Part shown: positions 34,719 through 46,677 of the stretch, in pieces | How positions within the stretch are numbered: position 1 is the stretch's first letter | Layout of the letters: each line of letters opens with the position of its first letter | Source of the DNA: Romanomermis culicivorax | Taxonomy: Eukaryota > Nematoda > Enoplea > Mermithida > Mermithidae | Assembly (NCBI GenBank): GCA_963922205.1 | Contig: CAWUHX010000143.1 | Span: 682,001 to 746,000 of the forward strand | DNA length: 64,000 nt | Direction of reading: 5' to 3' | Translations under genes and position numbers: made by a program | The notes under the pieces: generated by a model | Told to the model about the DNA's origin: nothing | The model's input: only the letters and a program-made list of their open reading frames with translations | Databases searched by the model: none

Positions 34719-36672
34719 ACGTCTTAACTATCAAAAAAGTTCCGGAATACATAATTCACCTGCTGATAATTATTTTTTTATAATTTTTAGATAAGCTCAA
34801 ACGCTTTTGTGAGTTAAAGGCACTAAGAACATTATTGACAAAATTAAATTATTCACTGCATGCCAGTTTTGTACCCCTTTTCCATAGAAAAGCTATGGAA
34901 CGTCAATAGTTACAGGTTCAATGTGATCTATTTCTTCGTAATGAGCTTCGCAAACAAAAAATGTTCATGCAAAAAATAAGCAAACTTTGTAAGCGGCCGC
35001 CTCTTTTTGTCAGATTGACTGTAGCAGTCAGGACCACAATTTGAAAAAGAAAATGTTGGATCGCTTGCATGATCATTACCTGCCCCCGAATTCTTTTAAT
35101 TGTTTTGCATTCCGAAGCTCATTTGAAAATAAATAGAATTTACAGCATGTATTAACATTAATTCTTCAAACGAATTCAGTTTACCACTTATTTTCGCTGA
35201 GCACTTTTTGTACATATTAAATTTGTGTGTTGCATTCCCGAACACAGGTGACATACTTCTTTGTACGAAATTAATTTGGGTCGAAATGTAGCTGAGGCAA
35301 CCCAAACTATTCAGTAAGCATGTGAATAACTTTGTGTAGCTGAGTGTACTATAAAACATTTTTTTGAAGACCAGAAGCTGGCGTCAATGTATTGAAGATG
35401 AGCCCATCTGATCGGCACAACAACTTAATCGATCCTACAGATTCTTTTTGTGAAATAAGTGATAACCTGGGCATCTCATTCGCAACAACTTGGGACGACT
35501 GAAGTTTTCAAGCTTACATTGTTGCATTCTGAATTGAATGAACAAGCAATCAGCTTAGTAACATTTCCGTGATTCATAATTGGTATTTTCCATGATCGTA
35601 TTGTTCAGGAGATTAAAAGTTGGTTGTGTACATCAACATCTTATGATGGGAAGTCGATCAGCAGCAAAAGCTGACAACAACCTCGGTGCCGAAGCTAATT
35701 TACACTCACATATGGTATGTGATGATCAACACAAGGAATCATATATTCTTTAGTGCTTGCGCTTGGTAATAGCATAAATCTTACCGTCTTTCCATTTTTC
35801 TACTTTTCGAGAAAAAAATAGTTACCCTCAAGTATGCTCGTCTATCTGTAGAGCAGTAGTTTTTAACTGACAAACAATGATCTTTTCATCGATTCTTATC
35901 TGTCATAATGATCGTCTCTATAACATTATTCACGGCTGATTATTGCAACAAGTTTGCATTACTTCATAAATTTAGTGTATCTTTATTTCATATGTAGGTC
36001 AGAAACGTTCGAATTAATCAGCCATGGTAGGAAAATTGGAACTTGTTTCTTCCTGTCGCTTTTTTCATGCATGTCTCAGTCATTAACAACCAGTTGTTTC
36101 CACTGCATTGTGTTATAGGCGATATAAACTCGTATACGTGCTAGAAAAACTTTTGGAAATTGAAAACTCCAAATTGTTTTAGTATTCTCTAGCCAATAGG
36201 CTACTACCCTTTGGATTTAGAGAAATTCTTGTTCGTGCTTTCCTCTAGCGATGATGCTGTAGATTAGAAGAGAAAGCCGTATTGCGGTCGCGAATTTCTA
36301 TTTCCTCATCAACATGGAAGCGTGTGCAATAGATTCCGTGCACAGTCATTGTTCGAACTGTTTTTCTATCTCGGATTGTGACTACAGGTAATAACTAATC
36401 TGCACTAACTCATGTGAGGGTAGCTTCATTGAGGTAGACAGGCCACTTATTCTAGAAGGTACAGCTCAGTGTGAGACTTCCGAAATCAAATTCAGCTGCA
36501 CACCTTCTGTGATACAAGTCCTTGTATGGAGGAATGATATCGAAACGTCTATATCCTTTATTGAAAAAGAGAAGTAAAAGAAATTTCGCACGTCGTATTT
36601 CAACAGGAAGTCGTTGAACCTGTCTCTGCATTTGATGAAGAAATTATTTTTTCTATAATTTTTTTGCTTTTG

Positions 36673-36900
36673 CTATAGTCTGTTTTTTATAAAATGCTTT
36701 TAAATTGAAAAATGACAAAAACAAGTACTGCTCATAAAGACGTTTATACAAGGCTTTTATTGTAGAATTCTTACTTAAAAAATTCGGAATGGTTAGTTGA
36801 GTAAAATAACCCGATCCCATGTCACATATGGTTTAAAATGATAAAAATATGAAATATTATTTGCATTCCACACAAACATTTTAAGAAAAACATACTATAG
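36673..36900 (-). mobile_element. Family A element, copy 9 (reverse orientation)
   Basis: Begins CTATAGTCTGTTTTTTATAA then AATGCTTTTAAATTG; ends AACATTTTAAGAAAAACATA then CTATAG. Lies in the 5' intergenic region of the FBXO30/40-like gene. Confidence 0.65.
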
Positions 36901-38131
36901 TTTCAAATTTTCAAACAAGATTTTTTGACATTAAGAACTCTAGATTTTATTCTAGTATATCGCAACATAGGGTGATGGAAAGTTGATTTGATTTCAGTAG
37001 TTCTCTATTGAACCCGTCAAATTTTAATTTGGTTTTGTAAAAATGCAAACTTTTACCATACCCCCAAAAATTTGGGGTATACCCCCTCCAATTGGTCGGA
37101 CCTCTTACAGGTATGCATGGAATACAAATTGCTTTCTACTTTTATGAATTCGAAGTATTTCAGGAAAAACATAGATTACCCCAAATAAATTATTGCAATT
37201 GCTGATGTTCCGGACCTCCTATTGCTTCAGAAGTTGCTTCGTAGTCACTTCAGTGGTTATTAGTTTTCCCCATTATTAATAGCTTATTAATTCAATGGTT
37301 TCGAGGTTCAGTAGTGTAGTATTTTTTCATTTTTCGAGGTTCAGTAGTGTAGTATTTTTTCATTTTTTCATTTCATTTTATCATTGACTACTGCAGCGGA
37401 TTTGCATAGTTTTTTAGTACTGTTTCCTAGAACTCACTGATTCTTCCTATGCTTTCTAGTCGGCTAGCGATACAACGGTTCAGAGTGCACCTTTGATTAA
37501 ATTGTGGATTCGTTAATGAGTTGCTTCTAGTTTAGCAGCATATTTTCAGCAAAAATCCTCCATTAAAGTTTACGGAGATTTTATCCGTGTATCACAAATT
37601 CTTTATTGTATAAAATTTGAATATTGCGAATCAAAAAACTCAGATACCTTGAATCTCACTGTTTTTTTAAATTGAGTAAAACTTAGTATAGTAAAAATTT
37701 AGTGTCATGAACATACATCGGCGTAGGGAGCGTTTGAGTCAAATGCAGAAAGTGTTTGACCTCTATCGGATAGATCTTTGATCCGCTCTAGATATTGATG
37801 CAGGACCAACAGAAATTTTTTGTTTTGAAACGCATCAAATTGATCTGTTGAGATATACCAAAAAAATGAGATTTAGAATGGTGTACTCAATTGTTTACGG
37901 AATTAGGATCATTATTTGGTATAGACGTCACCCACGTTTCCGTGTTGATACTGATGTATGGTCACTCATGATTGACCGGAGTGATCTACTTAATTTTTTG
38001 CGTTATTGGAGCTCTTCGACAAGTCATTTCTTTACAGCTACCCTAGGATTTGATTCGGTCGAAATAATTTGTTGACCATCAGTTCCAGATATAACCGATG
38101 CTTCACTATAATTCACGAAACCTTTCCTTCC

Positions 38132-40729
38132 ATGAAATATTCTCATTGCAATCATTTATTGAAGGATTTACTCTTTACTTTAAGTCGTCGTTGCCCGATC
38201 TCTATGTGCCCCAACGAATGCTACTTTCGCATGCACGAATGCAAAATCGACGATCATGTGATCAACATTTGCCCCAACAGCAAAATTTCTTGCCCAAGTT
38301 CTTCGTACGGGTGCCCGCTGCGTATTTTGAGGAGAAATCTCACCGGTCATTTGCAAGTTTGTCCGGCTAGTATCGTACATTGTACGGTAGAAAGGAACAG
38401 AAAGTTGATCGACAAAGACGCCGCTAAGAAAATTAAAGATCCAAAGCAAGGTTAAATATGGAGAATGATCTTGTTAGAGTCCTGTAAATAAATTCATTCT
38501 TCAGCTGGGGCCGGTTTCATCAAAGCGACTTAAGCTCCAGCTGAGCTGCAGCTTAAGCTGCAATTGTCGTTAAGCTGCAGCTCAGCTGGAGCTTAAGTCG
38601 CTTTGATGAAACCGGCCCCTGGTCACTTTTTGTGTCTGCTGCAATGCTGCATTTCTAGCATTTTCTCCAAAACAGTGGAAAACTCATGACATATTTGTGA
38701 TATATCTGGTTCACTGTAATATGGAAATCACATCATTTTCTGTGCCTTTGTTTTATATTGGCTCGTTTTAGGCGCCCCCATAATGGACAATTTAGACTGC
38801 TCGGCTTTGGATTTGTGCTTAGCGCTCGATGATCAAACGATGATGAACGATTCGTATAAAATATCGAAAGATATTTTACGACACAAAACGAACAGTTTGT
38901 CGAAATATCACCCAATTTTACCGTTGATAATGGACGAAAAGTGTTCTGAAGTCACTCACAAAAGCATGAATCTCAGAGATACAGATTCATTTAGTTCGGA
39001 AGAAGATTCTGACGATTACGAATATGCTATAAAACTACCGGCAGTCTCGTCTGAATGCGTTAAATGCAGGTTTGAATTAGTTATTGTCTCTAGTGATAAG
39101 ATCCTTTGAACTTGTAGAGTGATTCTCCGATGACTAGTTATTGATCTTGTGGATAGAAGAGAAAACATCGTACAATGAATTCCTTTGCACCGTGCTCGAA
39201 TCTTAGTTAGGACGTCAGTAGTCAATATTGTTGACGTCCATTTAATTTTTTTCGGCTCCTTCCCTGTGAAGTACCAACCACTTGTCCACTTAAGTTAAAC
39301 ATTGACAGACATAGTCTGTTTTTTCTATTGACAGACTCGGCATTATTTCTCCTCATACATCAGGATTTCAGAAATTTTCAATAATAATTCTTGATACAAA
39401 ACTTGATTTCGACACTTTATGAAACCATGCTTCGTACGGAACTGAGCTTGCCTTTCATTATCACTTGATCATCCGATCGTCTGTTTTTCCTACTGAAAAG
39501 ACTTGAAAAACTAGAGATATAAATGAATATAATGGAAATTTTTCTATAGAATATTCTTATTCATAAGTTGTTAAAGGTTAGCCGTTTGGATTCACGGATT
39601 TATTGTTTTATGTGACGAGCTACTCAGTAGAAAATTTAAAAAATGTGAATTATTACTTGCTTTTTAAATTCATTATTTACAATAATTTAAAAAATAGACC
39701 TGCTGAATCAACAGTAATGTCCATTTCAAGAACTGAAAATTAGAGAAATTTCAGGATATCACAATTTCAAAATTTTAAACTTAATTGTTTTTCAAATAAC
39801 GTTCCGAAAATGAAAGTAACATTATTAATGATAAAGCTTATTTGCAGCATACCATAATTCGAATATAAAAGCATATAGTATTTCCAAAAAAGCTGCGTTT
39901 TCATTATAGACTGGATCCAGGCAGTCAACATTTGCATACTTTGGGTGCAATTCGTGCGGAAACTGGTCGAAAACCTTTGATCAGGAAAAAATCGGTCGAA
40001 AAAACCGTTTACACCAATCCCGAGCACAATCTTTTGGTCGATATTTGCCTAGATTTTTTGTCTCAAAGTTACCCGAAACGTCGCGATCATTACACGATAT
40101 CGTGCGATTTTGTGATCAAACGAGGTGAATTTGCCGATCATTACGAAAATTATCACGCCGATTTTATATGCAATTTGAATGATTGGATGATTATCAGGTG
40201 CCCCATGAGCACACAGGGCTGCCAATTTTATCATCGCCGATTCAGACCCTTAATCCCACAGAATTCTAGCATTTTGCACTCGAATAGAAATTTCGGGATA
40301 TATATGGACGACGAAACAGTTGGAGAAAATAATGCAATATCAACAATGACAGTTCAATATGATTCATTCGATTGGTCGACAAAATTACCAGCCGATTTAT
40401 GGATACAAATTTGCAAGCTTTTGAGTTCACAATCGTTGAACACGTTGTCGAAAGTATGCTCTAAGTTGAGGAGTGTATGTAAATTGATTTTACCGTACAA
40501 GGGCATGGTGCAAATGAAGTGGCAAAAATCGGATAATAAGAAATGGATTCAAAAAAGCAAATATTGGTCATTCAGTAAGCATTTCGAAAAAATTGATCGA
40601 TGGGTCTTTGACGATATGGGGCCTTATTGTAGCCACATAAAACAATGCAAATTTTACGATCCGGTGATATATAGCCAGCCAATCCCAGTTTTGAGGACAA
40701 TGACTTACGATGACCTTAATAATAGATGA
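38132..40729 (+). CDS. FBXO30: F-box protein of the FBXO30/FBXO40 family (SCF substrate receptor)
   Basis: Three exons: 38132-38450, 38772-39069, 39910-40729; phases agree (1, then 2), total 1437 nt, 478 aa. The N-terminal exon is a TRAF-type Cys/His zinc-binding region (CPNECYFRMHECKIDDH, YGCPLRILRRNLTGHLQ, VCPASIVHCTVERNR), with the VCPAS..C..E.NR signature of FBXO30/40. Exon 2 carries LDLCLALDDQTMM, which corresponds to the LDMALALQDQ stretch of the vertebrate proteins. Exon 3 carries the second conserved block (SCDFVIKRGEFADHYENYH and RCPMSTQGCQF) and then the F-box at about residues 362-405 (LPADLWIQICKLLSSQSL). The C-terminal KYWSFS and HIKQCKFY segments also match the family. Such proteins recruit substrates to SKP1-CUL1 ubiquitin ligases; FBXO30 and FBXO40 act in muscle in vertebrates. 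The protein is shorter than the vertebrate ones (about 700 aa), mainly in the linker between zinc-binding region and F-box. The start was chosen as the ATG that just precedes the Cys-rich region. Confidence 0.9.
38507..38619. repeat. Perfect hairpin with 50-bp arms in intron 1 of the F-box gene
   Basis: The arms 38507-38556 and 38570-38619 are exact reverse complements, separated by a 13-nt loop. The outer tip is GGGGCCGGTTTCATCAAAGC and the inner part is built of AGCT-centred palindromes (CTCCAGCTGAGCTGCAG). The perfect symmetry implies recent origin or ongoing repair. It may be a tiny foldback transposon; transcription would produce a long stem-loop in the intron RNA. Confidence 0.9.
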
Positions 40730-41509
40730 TATTAAAAGTGAATATTTGCATTATATACGTTGTCCGGAAAGTCTATAGTAAACGCACTAAAATATTTCTT
40801 CAATATTCTGAATTTTTTCTTTTATCAATTTTTTTATAAAATTGCCTATGTCTGTTCATTTGCGAGGTTTTAAAAAATTGGACAGATGCTTTTCTTGCCG
40901 AGAACGCCATTGACTATTCAAGCTACAAATCGATTTTTTCGGTTATGTTTTATATTATTTCCATCAAATGTTTTTCTTGACTCGGAATTTCTTATTTGTT
41001 CCGCCGGTAGCCCAGATAAGCTTTATATTATTTCTATGAGATAGCTTTTTTTCAAAAATATTGATGGATGGCGATTTTGCGTTCACCTTTAATTTGACGT
41101 CCATCGTGCAAATGTACCTGATTAAATCATTGGTCCTCAATCACTCAATGCACAAAAGCATTCCAATCTCGTAAACTCACTTTCGGTCAATTGTATAATT
41201 TTGATCAGAAAATTTTAGAACATCGGAGCATATAACAAATATGACAAGGAGGCTTTTTATCGTCTTTCAATGAAATGTTCACGGGAAAAATCAGAGTTTA
41301 TTGGGAAGTCAATTACGAAACTTGGAGAAACCATATGACTGCTAAATTTTTTTGGGAGGTTGGGTATCGACCTGATGCAGAAGGCTGACCCTGCAAGTTA
41401 TTCAGTTTATCAGACCTTAGAAAGCTAAAATTTTCTCATATGAAATTTCCAAGCTTTTGGAAACCCAATATCTAAACTGGAGATGAATGACTGATATATG
41501 GTTCGATTG

Positions 41510-43284
41510 GATGACACTAGTTTATTAGAAAATGTCCCTATGGGGCAGAAAAAAGGAGAATATACTTGCTTCGATAGTTGCCATGCTAGAAAAAGAAGTG
41601 GACTAGATTTTTGAGAACTTGGGTCAAAGTTGGAAAAAATTCACTTTCTTTATATTGGATTTTCATTCTTTCTCAAAAAAATTTTTCATGTATGTGAAAA
41701 AATATATTCTATTCTTATTCTATATGAAAATATATGAATCTTATTATAATATTCTGCAGCTACGTGCATTTTGTCCTTCCCCTGGCATCGACTACAGTAA
41801 AATTTACAGTAAAATTTTTCTATATGAAAATAGTGTAAAGAAATGGTAAACAAATAGCATTCTTACTCCCGACCAATTCAAAACTCCTGCCTCTCACACT
41901 AGCTGAAAAATGGTGAGGGAAGCATATTACAGTCATTTTCAGAACTATAAAGAAACCTGAGGTTGGTTGCCCCAACCCAACGTGAGGATAATCTCAACGT
42001 CGGGATTAAATTGATGATCCTGAGGTTGAGCTAATCGCAACGTTCAAATTATTCTCTTCCAATGCACAAACAACACTCACTTCACGATTAACTAATACTG
42101 AGGTTTAAGTTCGAGTGTGGGAATCGCAGAAATTTTTATATTTATTTGCTTTAGAGATAAGAAAATTATGCGAAAATGTTAGTGCAACTCGACAGCTCGA
42201 GCTGGTGATAATTTCGACATTGAGTTCGTTATAATCCTGGTGGCATTCAAATCATACCGAACTTGAGATCAAACCGATTCGCCTATTTGTTCGAGATTCC
42301 CTTGAGCTCGTGTTCAGACCCCTTTAGTGCAACTGGGCCTTGGTTACAGTCATTGGGCATTATCTGCAAAAAAGGACAACAGGGTAAAGCTACAAAAATG
42401 TAAATGTCATGCGCCAGGTCCGGTTCCTGGTTCTCCCCCACGCTATTCCCACTTCCACGGCAACAGTACGACTGTTCTGAAAACGGGACGGGAGCGATCG
42501 GGATGGGTGAATGTGCTTCCCATGTGCAAGTCCTCAAAAAGGGCTCTTTCTAAAGATTTCAGTTTATATTCAAAAACTTTGATTGATGCTATTTTGTTGA
42601 ATAGTTTCAAAAATCACTCATGATAACCTGATTTTGAGTACCTATATTGAGAGAATAAATTTGCTTATAGCTTGTAATCAATGGAACTTACGCAGTAAAT
42701 TCTACAGGATATGTTATATAAAATGACTGAATTAAATATATCTTGCACAATCGATTTAGTTCTAAGAAGACTTTGTGCAGTAGTTTTTTCCCAGAAACAT
42801 TGAGTGGGATTTATATGCCATTTCCCACAGTTGATTCATGTTTTATTGACACTGAATTTAATAAAAAAGTTCGACGCAGTTGGAAGCACACTTGTGTGAG
42901 GGGAGACATGGGGGTACAAACTACCAAACTGAAAATTTATGAAAAAATTCTTGACCAACTTTTTTTGAATTTTTCCCTCAAAAAACGCCAAAAAGCCGGG
43001 GTCCGCCATCTGTACCCTCCTCAAAATTTCGGATATGCACTGTATGGTTGAAAAGTGTGTTGATACACTCAACTGCAGAATATGCTTTTTCACAGAGATG
43101 GGAAATTTTTTAATGAGAAGGAATGAAAATCCAATATTATAAAAGTGACATTTTTCCAACTTTAAGCCAAGTTCACAAAAATCTAGTTCACTCCTTTTTC
43201 TAGCTTGGCAACTAACTATCCAAGCAAGTATATTCTTATTTTTTCTGCCCCATCGGGGCATTTTCTAATAAACTAGTTCACCTC
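41510..43284. mobile_element. 1.8-kb element with about 130-bp terminal inverted repeats
   Basis: 41516-41640 and 43145-43279 are reverse complements with scattered differences. Shared phrases include CTAGTTTATTAGAAAATG, GGGGCAGAAAAAA, AATATACTTGCTT, GCTAGAAAAAG and GAACTAGATTTTTG-like tracts. Internal frames (such as 42327-42623 and 42743-43051) show no transposase motif, so it seems non-autonomous. The inside has GAGGTTGG-type repeats around 41950-42100. Confidence 0.7.
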
Positions 43285-43439
43285 TTTTTAGTGGCCCTGA
43301 ACCATGCATGAAAACCTTCATAGAAGCGCACTGAAGTTTTAAACAATAAAAAATCTTAAAGCTACGAATTCTCATTTTCGGTGAAAGTAAAAATGTTCAA
43401 ACCGCATTGAACTAAAAACACGTTGTAAAAAGTGTGTAA

Positions 43440-44075
43440 AGTGACCATTTCCATGGAGTTACTCATAATCAAGAACCCCTGTACCCGAAAAACCGCAGAA
43501 AAATTTTCGTTTACACACAAAACAATTTTTTGTGTGAAATGAATGTGTCAATTGCATTCCGCATGGTCAGAAACCTATTTCCTCAACAATCGCAGAAATA
43601 CATTTGAGATACACTCAATATAAATTTGTGTGTAAAATGATCACATTCATTAAATTCTCCGTTGTCGAAAACCCATTCCACGGAAAAGTCACGAAAATAG
43701 GCTTGGTTACACCCGAGATAATTTTTTTGTGTAAAGTGAAGTATCCATTGATTTCCCGCAGCCAAAAACTCCTTCCACAAAAAAATCATGAAAATACGCT
43801 TGTTTACGCCGGGAATAGTTTTTTAAAGTGATCGCATGCATCAAATTCCCGATATTCGAAAACACCTTCCGCCGAAAAATCACGAAAATACGATTGTTTA
43901 CACCCGAGATAATTTTCTGTGTAAAGTAATCGCATTCATCAAATTCCAGTGATCGAAAACCCCTTTCACAAAAAAATCAGGAAAATACGCTTGTTTATAC
44001 CCGGGATCATTTTTCGTGTAAAGTGACTGCGTCCATCGAATTCCCAATGGTCGAAAACCCTCACAGCCCAAATAT
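43440..44075. repeat. Diverged tandem array with a unit of about 95-100 bp
   Basis: Five to six copies of a unit of the type TTGTTTACACCCGGGATAAT ... GTGTAAAGTGATCGCATTC ... AAATTCCCGATGGTCGAAAA. Repeated landmarks occur near 43509, 43612, 43704, 43801, 43888 and 43993. Spacing is fairly regular but units differ by point changes and small deletions, so the array is old. Frames here are by-products. Confidence 0.65.
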
Positions 44076-45139
44076 CCCAATTCCGGTTCAATTGAAACTG
44101 CAAAAAATTAGTAGTGCATCATGCTGCAAAAAATTATTTTTTTTGAAAGCCGTAAGTATTATATAATAAAATTGGGGAATTTCGGGTTTCCTGGGACTTT
44201 GGACCACCATATAATTGAATTGTGGCTATAGCTTAAAAAAATTAAAAATTGCATTTGAGATTGCACCCCTAAGATGCTTAGGCTTAGGCTTAGTAAGAAG
44301 CTTGGATATGCCACACCCATTGGTGGGCATGGTGGAACTGGGTGGCCTCAAAAAGTGCGTTTTTTGAATGTTTTTGGGGCCCCACCGAGCACCATTTGCA
44401 GATAGAGGCGAAATGACAAAAGGCACCTCATAGTTTGCCCCTATGCCCGAAACTATGCAAAAAACCTGAAGGTTCTAGCTCTTACCGTTTTGGCTCTAGG
44501 GTGGGGGAACATGAAATTTGGGGGCCAAGTATATTATAGGTTGACGCTATCGCGCCACCTATAACTTGCGGTGGTAGAAAACCTCTTCTCACCCCAATGG
44601 AAGCCCAGCAGATTTTGGCTACTAAATGCTGATGACCGTAAGGTCGATTTGCCCCGTTAGTCTTTGAAATCATCCAGATAGATGTTTGACCCTGACCAGC
44701 TGGCTCGAGACGAGATGGGCAAGATTTTTCAATTGGATACCAATCGATAGACCGTGTTGAGATTTATTTGAAAATGCCTTAAAATAGAATGCCTATCAAT
44801 TTTGAAAGAATTTGGTGGTTAAATTTTGGGATGGCTTTATCTCAGATTACCTAACTGATAGTATGTGGTGATGACTTCTTCATCTCTTTTTGCCTTCAGA
44901 ACGAAGCTCACGTGGAGATTTCCCCCTACACGATGAAGATGCACAAATCACATTAAAGAACCACTTCTCAGCAGAGTTAAACGACGAAAGGAAACCCATT
45001 ACTGTATAAATGGGAAAAAACATGACTGCGAGATGCTGCACACGATCTGCGTGTCAGTAACAATTATGCAACAGGGCCAACTTCCGTAATCTATACGATA
45101 AAAATAGTTTTTTACACAGAGGCGGAGGCGCAACAAATC

Positions 45140-46115
45140 CATTCAACTCGACGTTCCCCAATACAGCGAAACTTAAAATAGTGTTTCTCAAAACAGCAAT
45201 GTCTCAATACAGCGATTCTCAATACAGTGAATAGTAAAAAGTTCTATGCATTAGAGTAAACGCACACATCATTTTTATGATAAATATGAAAATTAGGTAT
45301 ATCTAAATCGTTTTTGCTAGCAGAGGTAGACTATTTGCATTTGGCCATCTAGGTTTCACGTGCTTTTGTGTTGCAGTTGCGGTAGGCATGCACGAACGAA
45401 CCATGCAAAAATCACAAAAAAATATCTGTGAGAAAAATATTTTTCCGAAACGTTTTAAAAAAACGAAAGTAAAAAATTATCATGAGGATTCTCTTCTTTT
45501 GTACCGAGCTTAATTGCAAAAAATATTAATAAAATAAACAAGACAGAATGAAATAAGCAAATAGGATGAAATGAATAAAATAATCAAGCAGTAAAGGCAG
45601 AACAAAAAGCAGATAATAAACAAACGAAAAGTAAAATAATGCAATAAAATGTAGGAAAAAATATAAATGCGTACACAACCTGAAAAAATCAAACAAAAAG
45701 TGGCTCAAAATAAGAATATAACAGGAAATACGTCAATAAAAGAAAAAACATGCATGTATATATTTTAATAATAAAAAACCAGAATAAAAAGCTGTAATGT
45801 GAAAACACACGCCATAGAGCCATAATTCAGAGATCTGGCGAGTGGTACCCAAGTGTGTGACAACCAGCATCCACCAGATCGTAATGGAGCACCAAATATT
45901 CCATGCGCCAAAACGTCTATCCCGCCCAATCACCATTCTAAAGATAACTTTTTTGAAAATTCGTCATTTTTGGATTGTTCGGAGACTTCGCTGTTTTGAG
46001 ATCTCGCTCTTTTGAGAATCGCTATTTTGAGAATCACTGTACAGAGATTTCACTCTAATGCGAATCGCTGTTTTGAGAATCGCTATTGTGTGTTTCACCG
46101 AATAGAAGTGAAACC
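45140..46115. mobile_element. Foldback-like element with CAGCGATTCTC repeats at the ends
   Basis: The left end (about 45150-45240) contains CAATACAGCGATTCTCAATA and ACAGTG; the right end (about 45985-46110) contains GAGAATCGCTATTTTGAGAA and TCACTGTACAG, in inverse orientation, with several sub-repeats each. The interior is A-rich and lacks a recognised gene. CAGTG tips and short inverted sub-repeats suggest a Tc1/pogo-like non-autonomous origin, tentatively. Confidence 0.55.
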
Positions 46116-46436
46116 TTCAACTCAACACTTCATCACTTCTGAAAACCAAAAAACGCTCTCATCTAAAACTTTTATTCATACCGTTGTATATAACACAGTA
46201 CACTCGGAATAAAATAAAAACATGCAAAAATTTTTCCGATACCTTCGGCGGTAACATAGAATGATAAAAATCAAGCTGAATTTTCACTATACATACTTAC
46301 GGATTCGAAAACAATAGAGAACATAAAAATGTCGAGAAACAAAGGCAAATAACATAAAATTATAGCTTACATTACATAGAAAATTTAAATTAAATTTTGC
46401 ACGACTCGACCTGACTCTTACAATATAAGCGAACAG

Positions 46437-46677
46437 CTATAGTCCATTTTTCTTGAAATACTTCTAAAATCAAATCTTATAATAATATTTGGTTCCAGAT
46501 AACTTTCTATCAAACAGAATGCCAACTACAAACTCAAAAGTAAAGTCCCATTAACCCAACAATTTGTGTACAAAAGATTCTACAGTAAAAGCGTTATGTA
46601 GATGACTTTGGCAGAAGACATCACTTATTTTCGTAATTTCTCTATTTACAAGCATTTTGTGGAAAAACAGACTATAT
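46437..46677 (+). mobile_element. Family A element, copy 10
   Basis: Begins CTATAGTCCATTTTTCTTGA then AATACTTCTAAA; ends TTTACAAGCATTTTGTGGAA then AAACAGACTATA. More diverged than copies 6 and 7 internally. Confidence 0.65.

Larger units (their letters stand above)
33024..38131. other. Repeat-rich intergenic region between divergent genes
   Basis: About 5 kb between the divergent membrane-protein gene and the FBXO30/40-like gene. It holds four family A copies (33530, 33953, 34474, 36673) and a 23-bp direct duplication (about 37308-37355, with TTCGAGGTTCAGTAGTGTAG). No exon was recognised; the frame at 37848-38075 has no domain and no matching splice sites. Promoters of both genes should lie at its ends. 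Confidence 0.45.

Noticed and set aside
37848-38075. 75-codon frame just before the F-box gene
   Set aside because: It does not resemble the N-terminus of FBXO30/40 proteins and is not joined to the zinc-binding exon by a supported intron.
42283-43051. Frames of 84-102 codons inside the 1.8-kb element
   Set aside because: No transposase motif was seen and the frames overlap repeat sequence; I treat the element as non-autonomous.
43440-44075. CRISPR-like spacing of repeats
   Set aside because: The units are long, diverged and directly adjacent, with no constant short repeat and unique spacer pattern; the sequence is eukaryotic.
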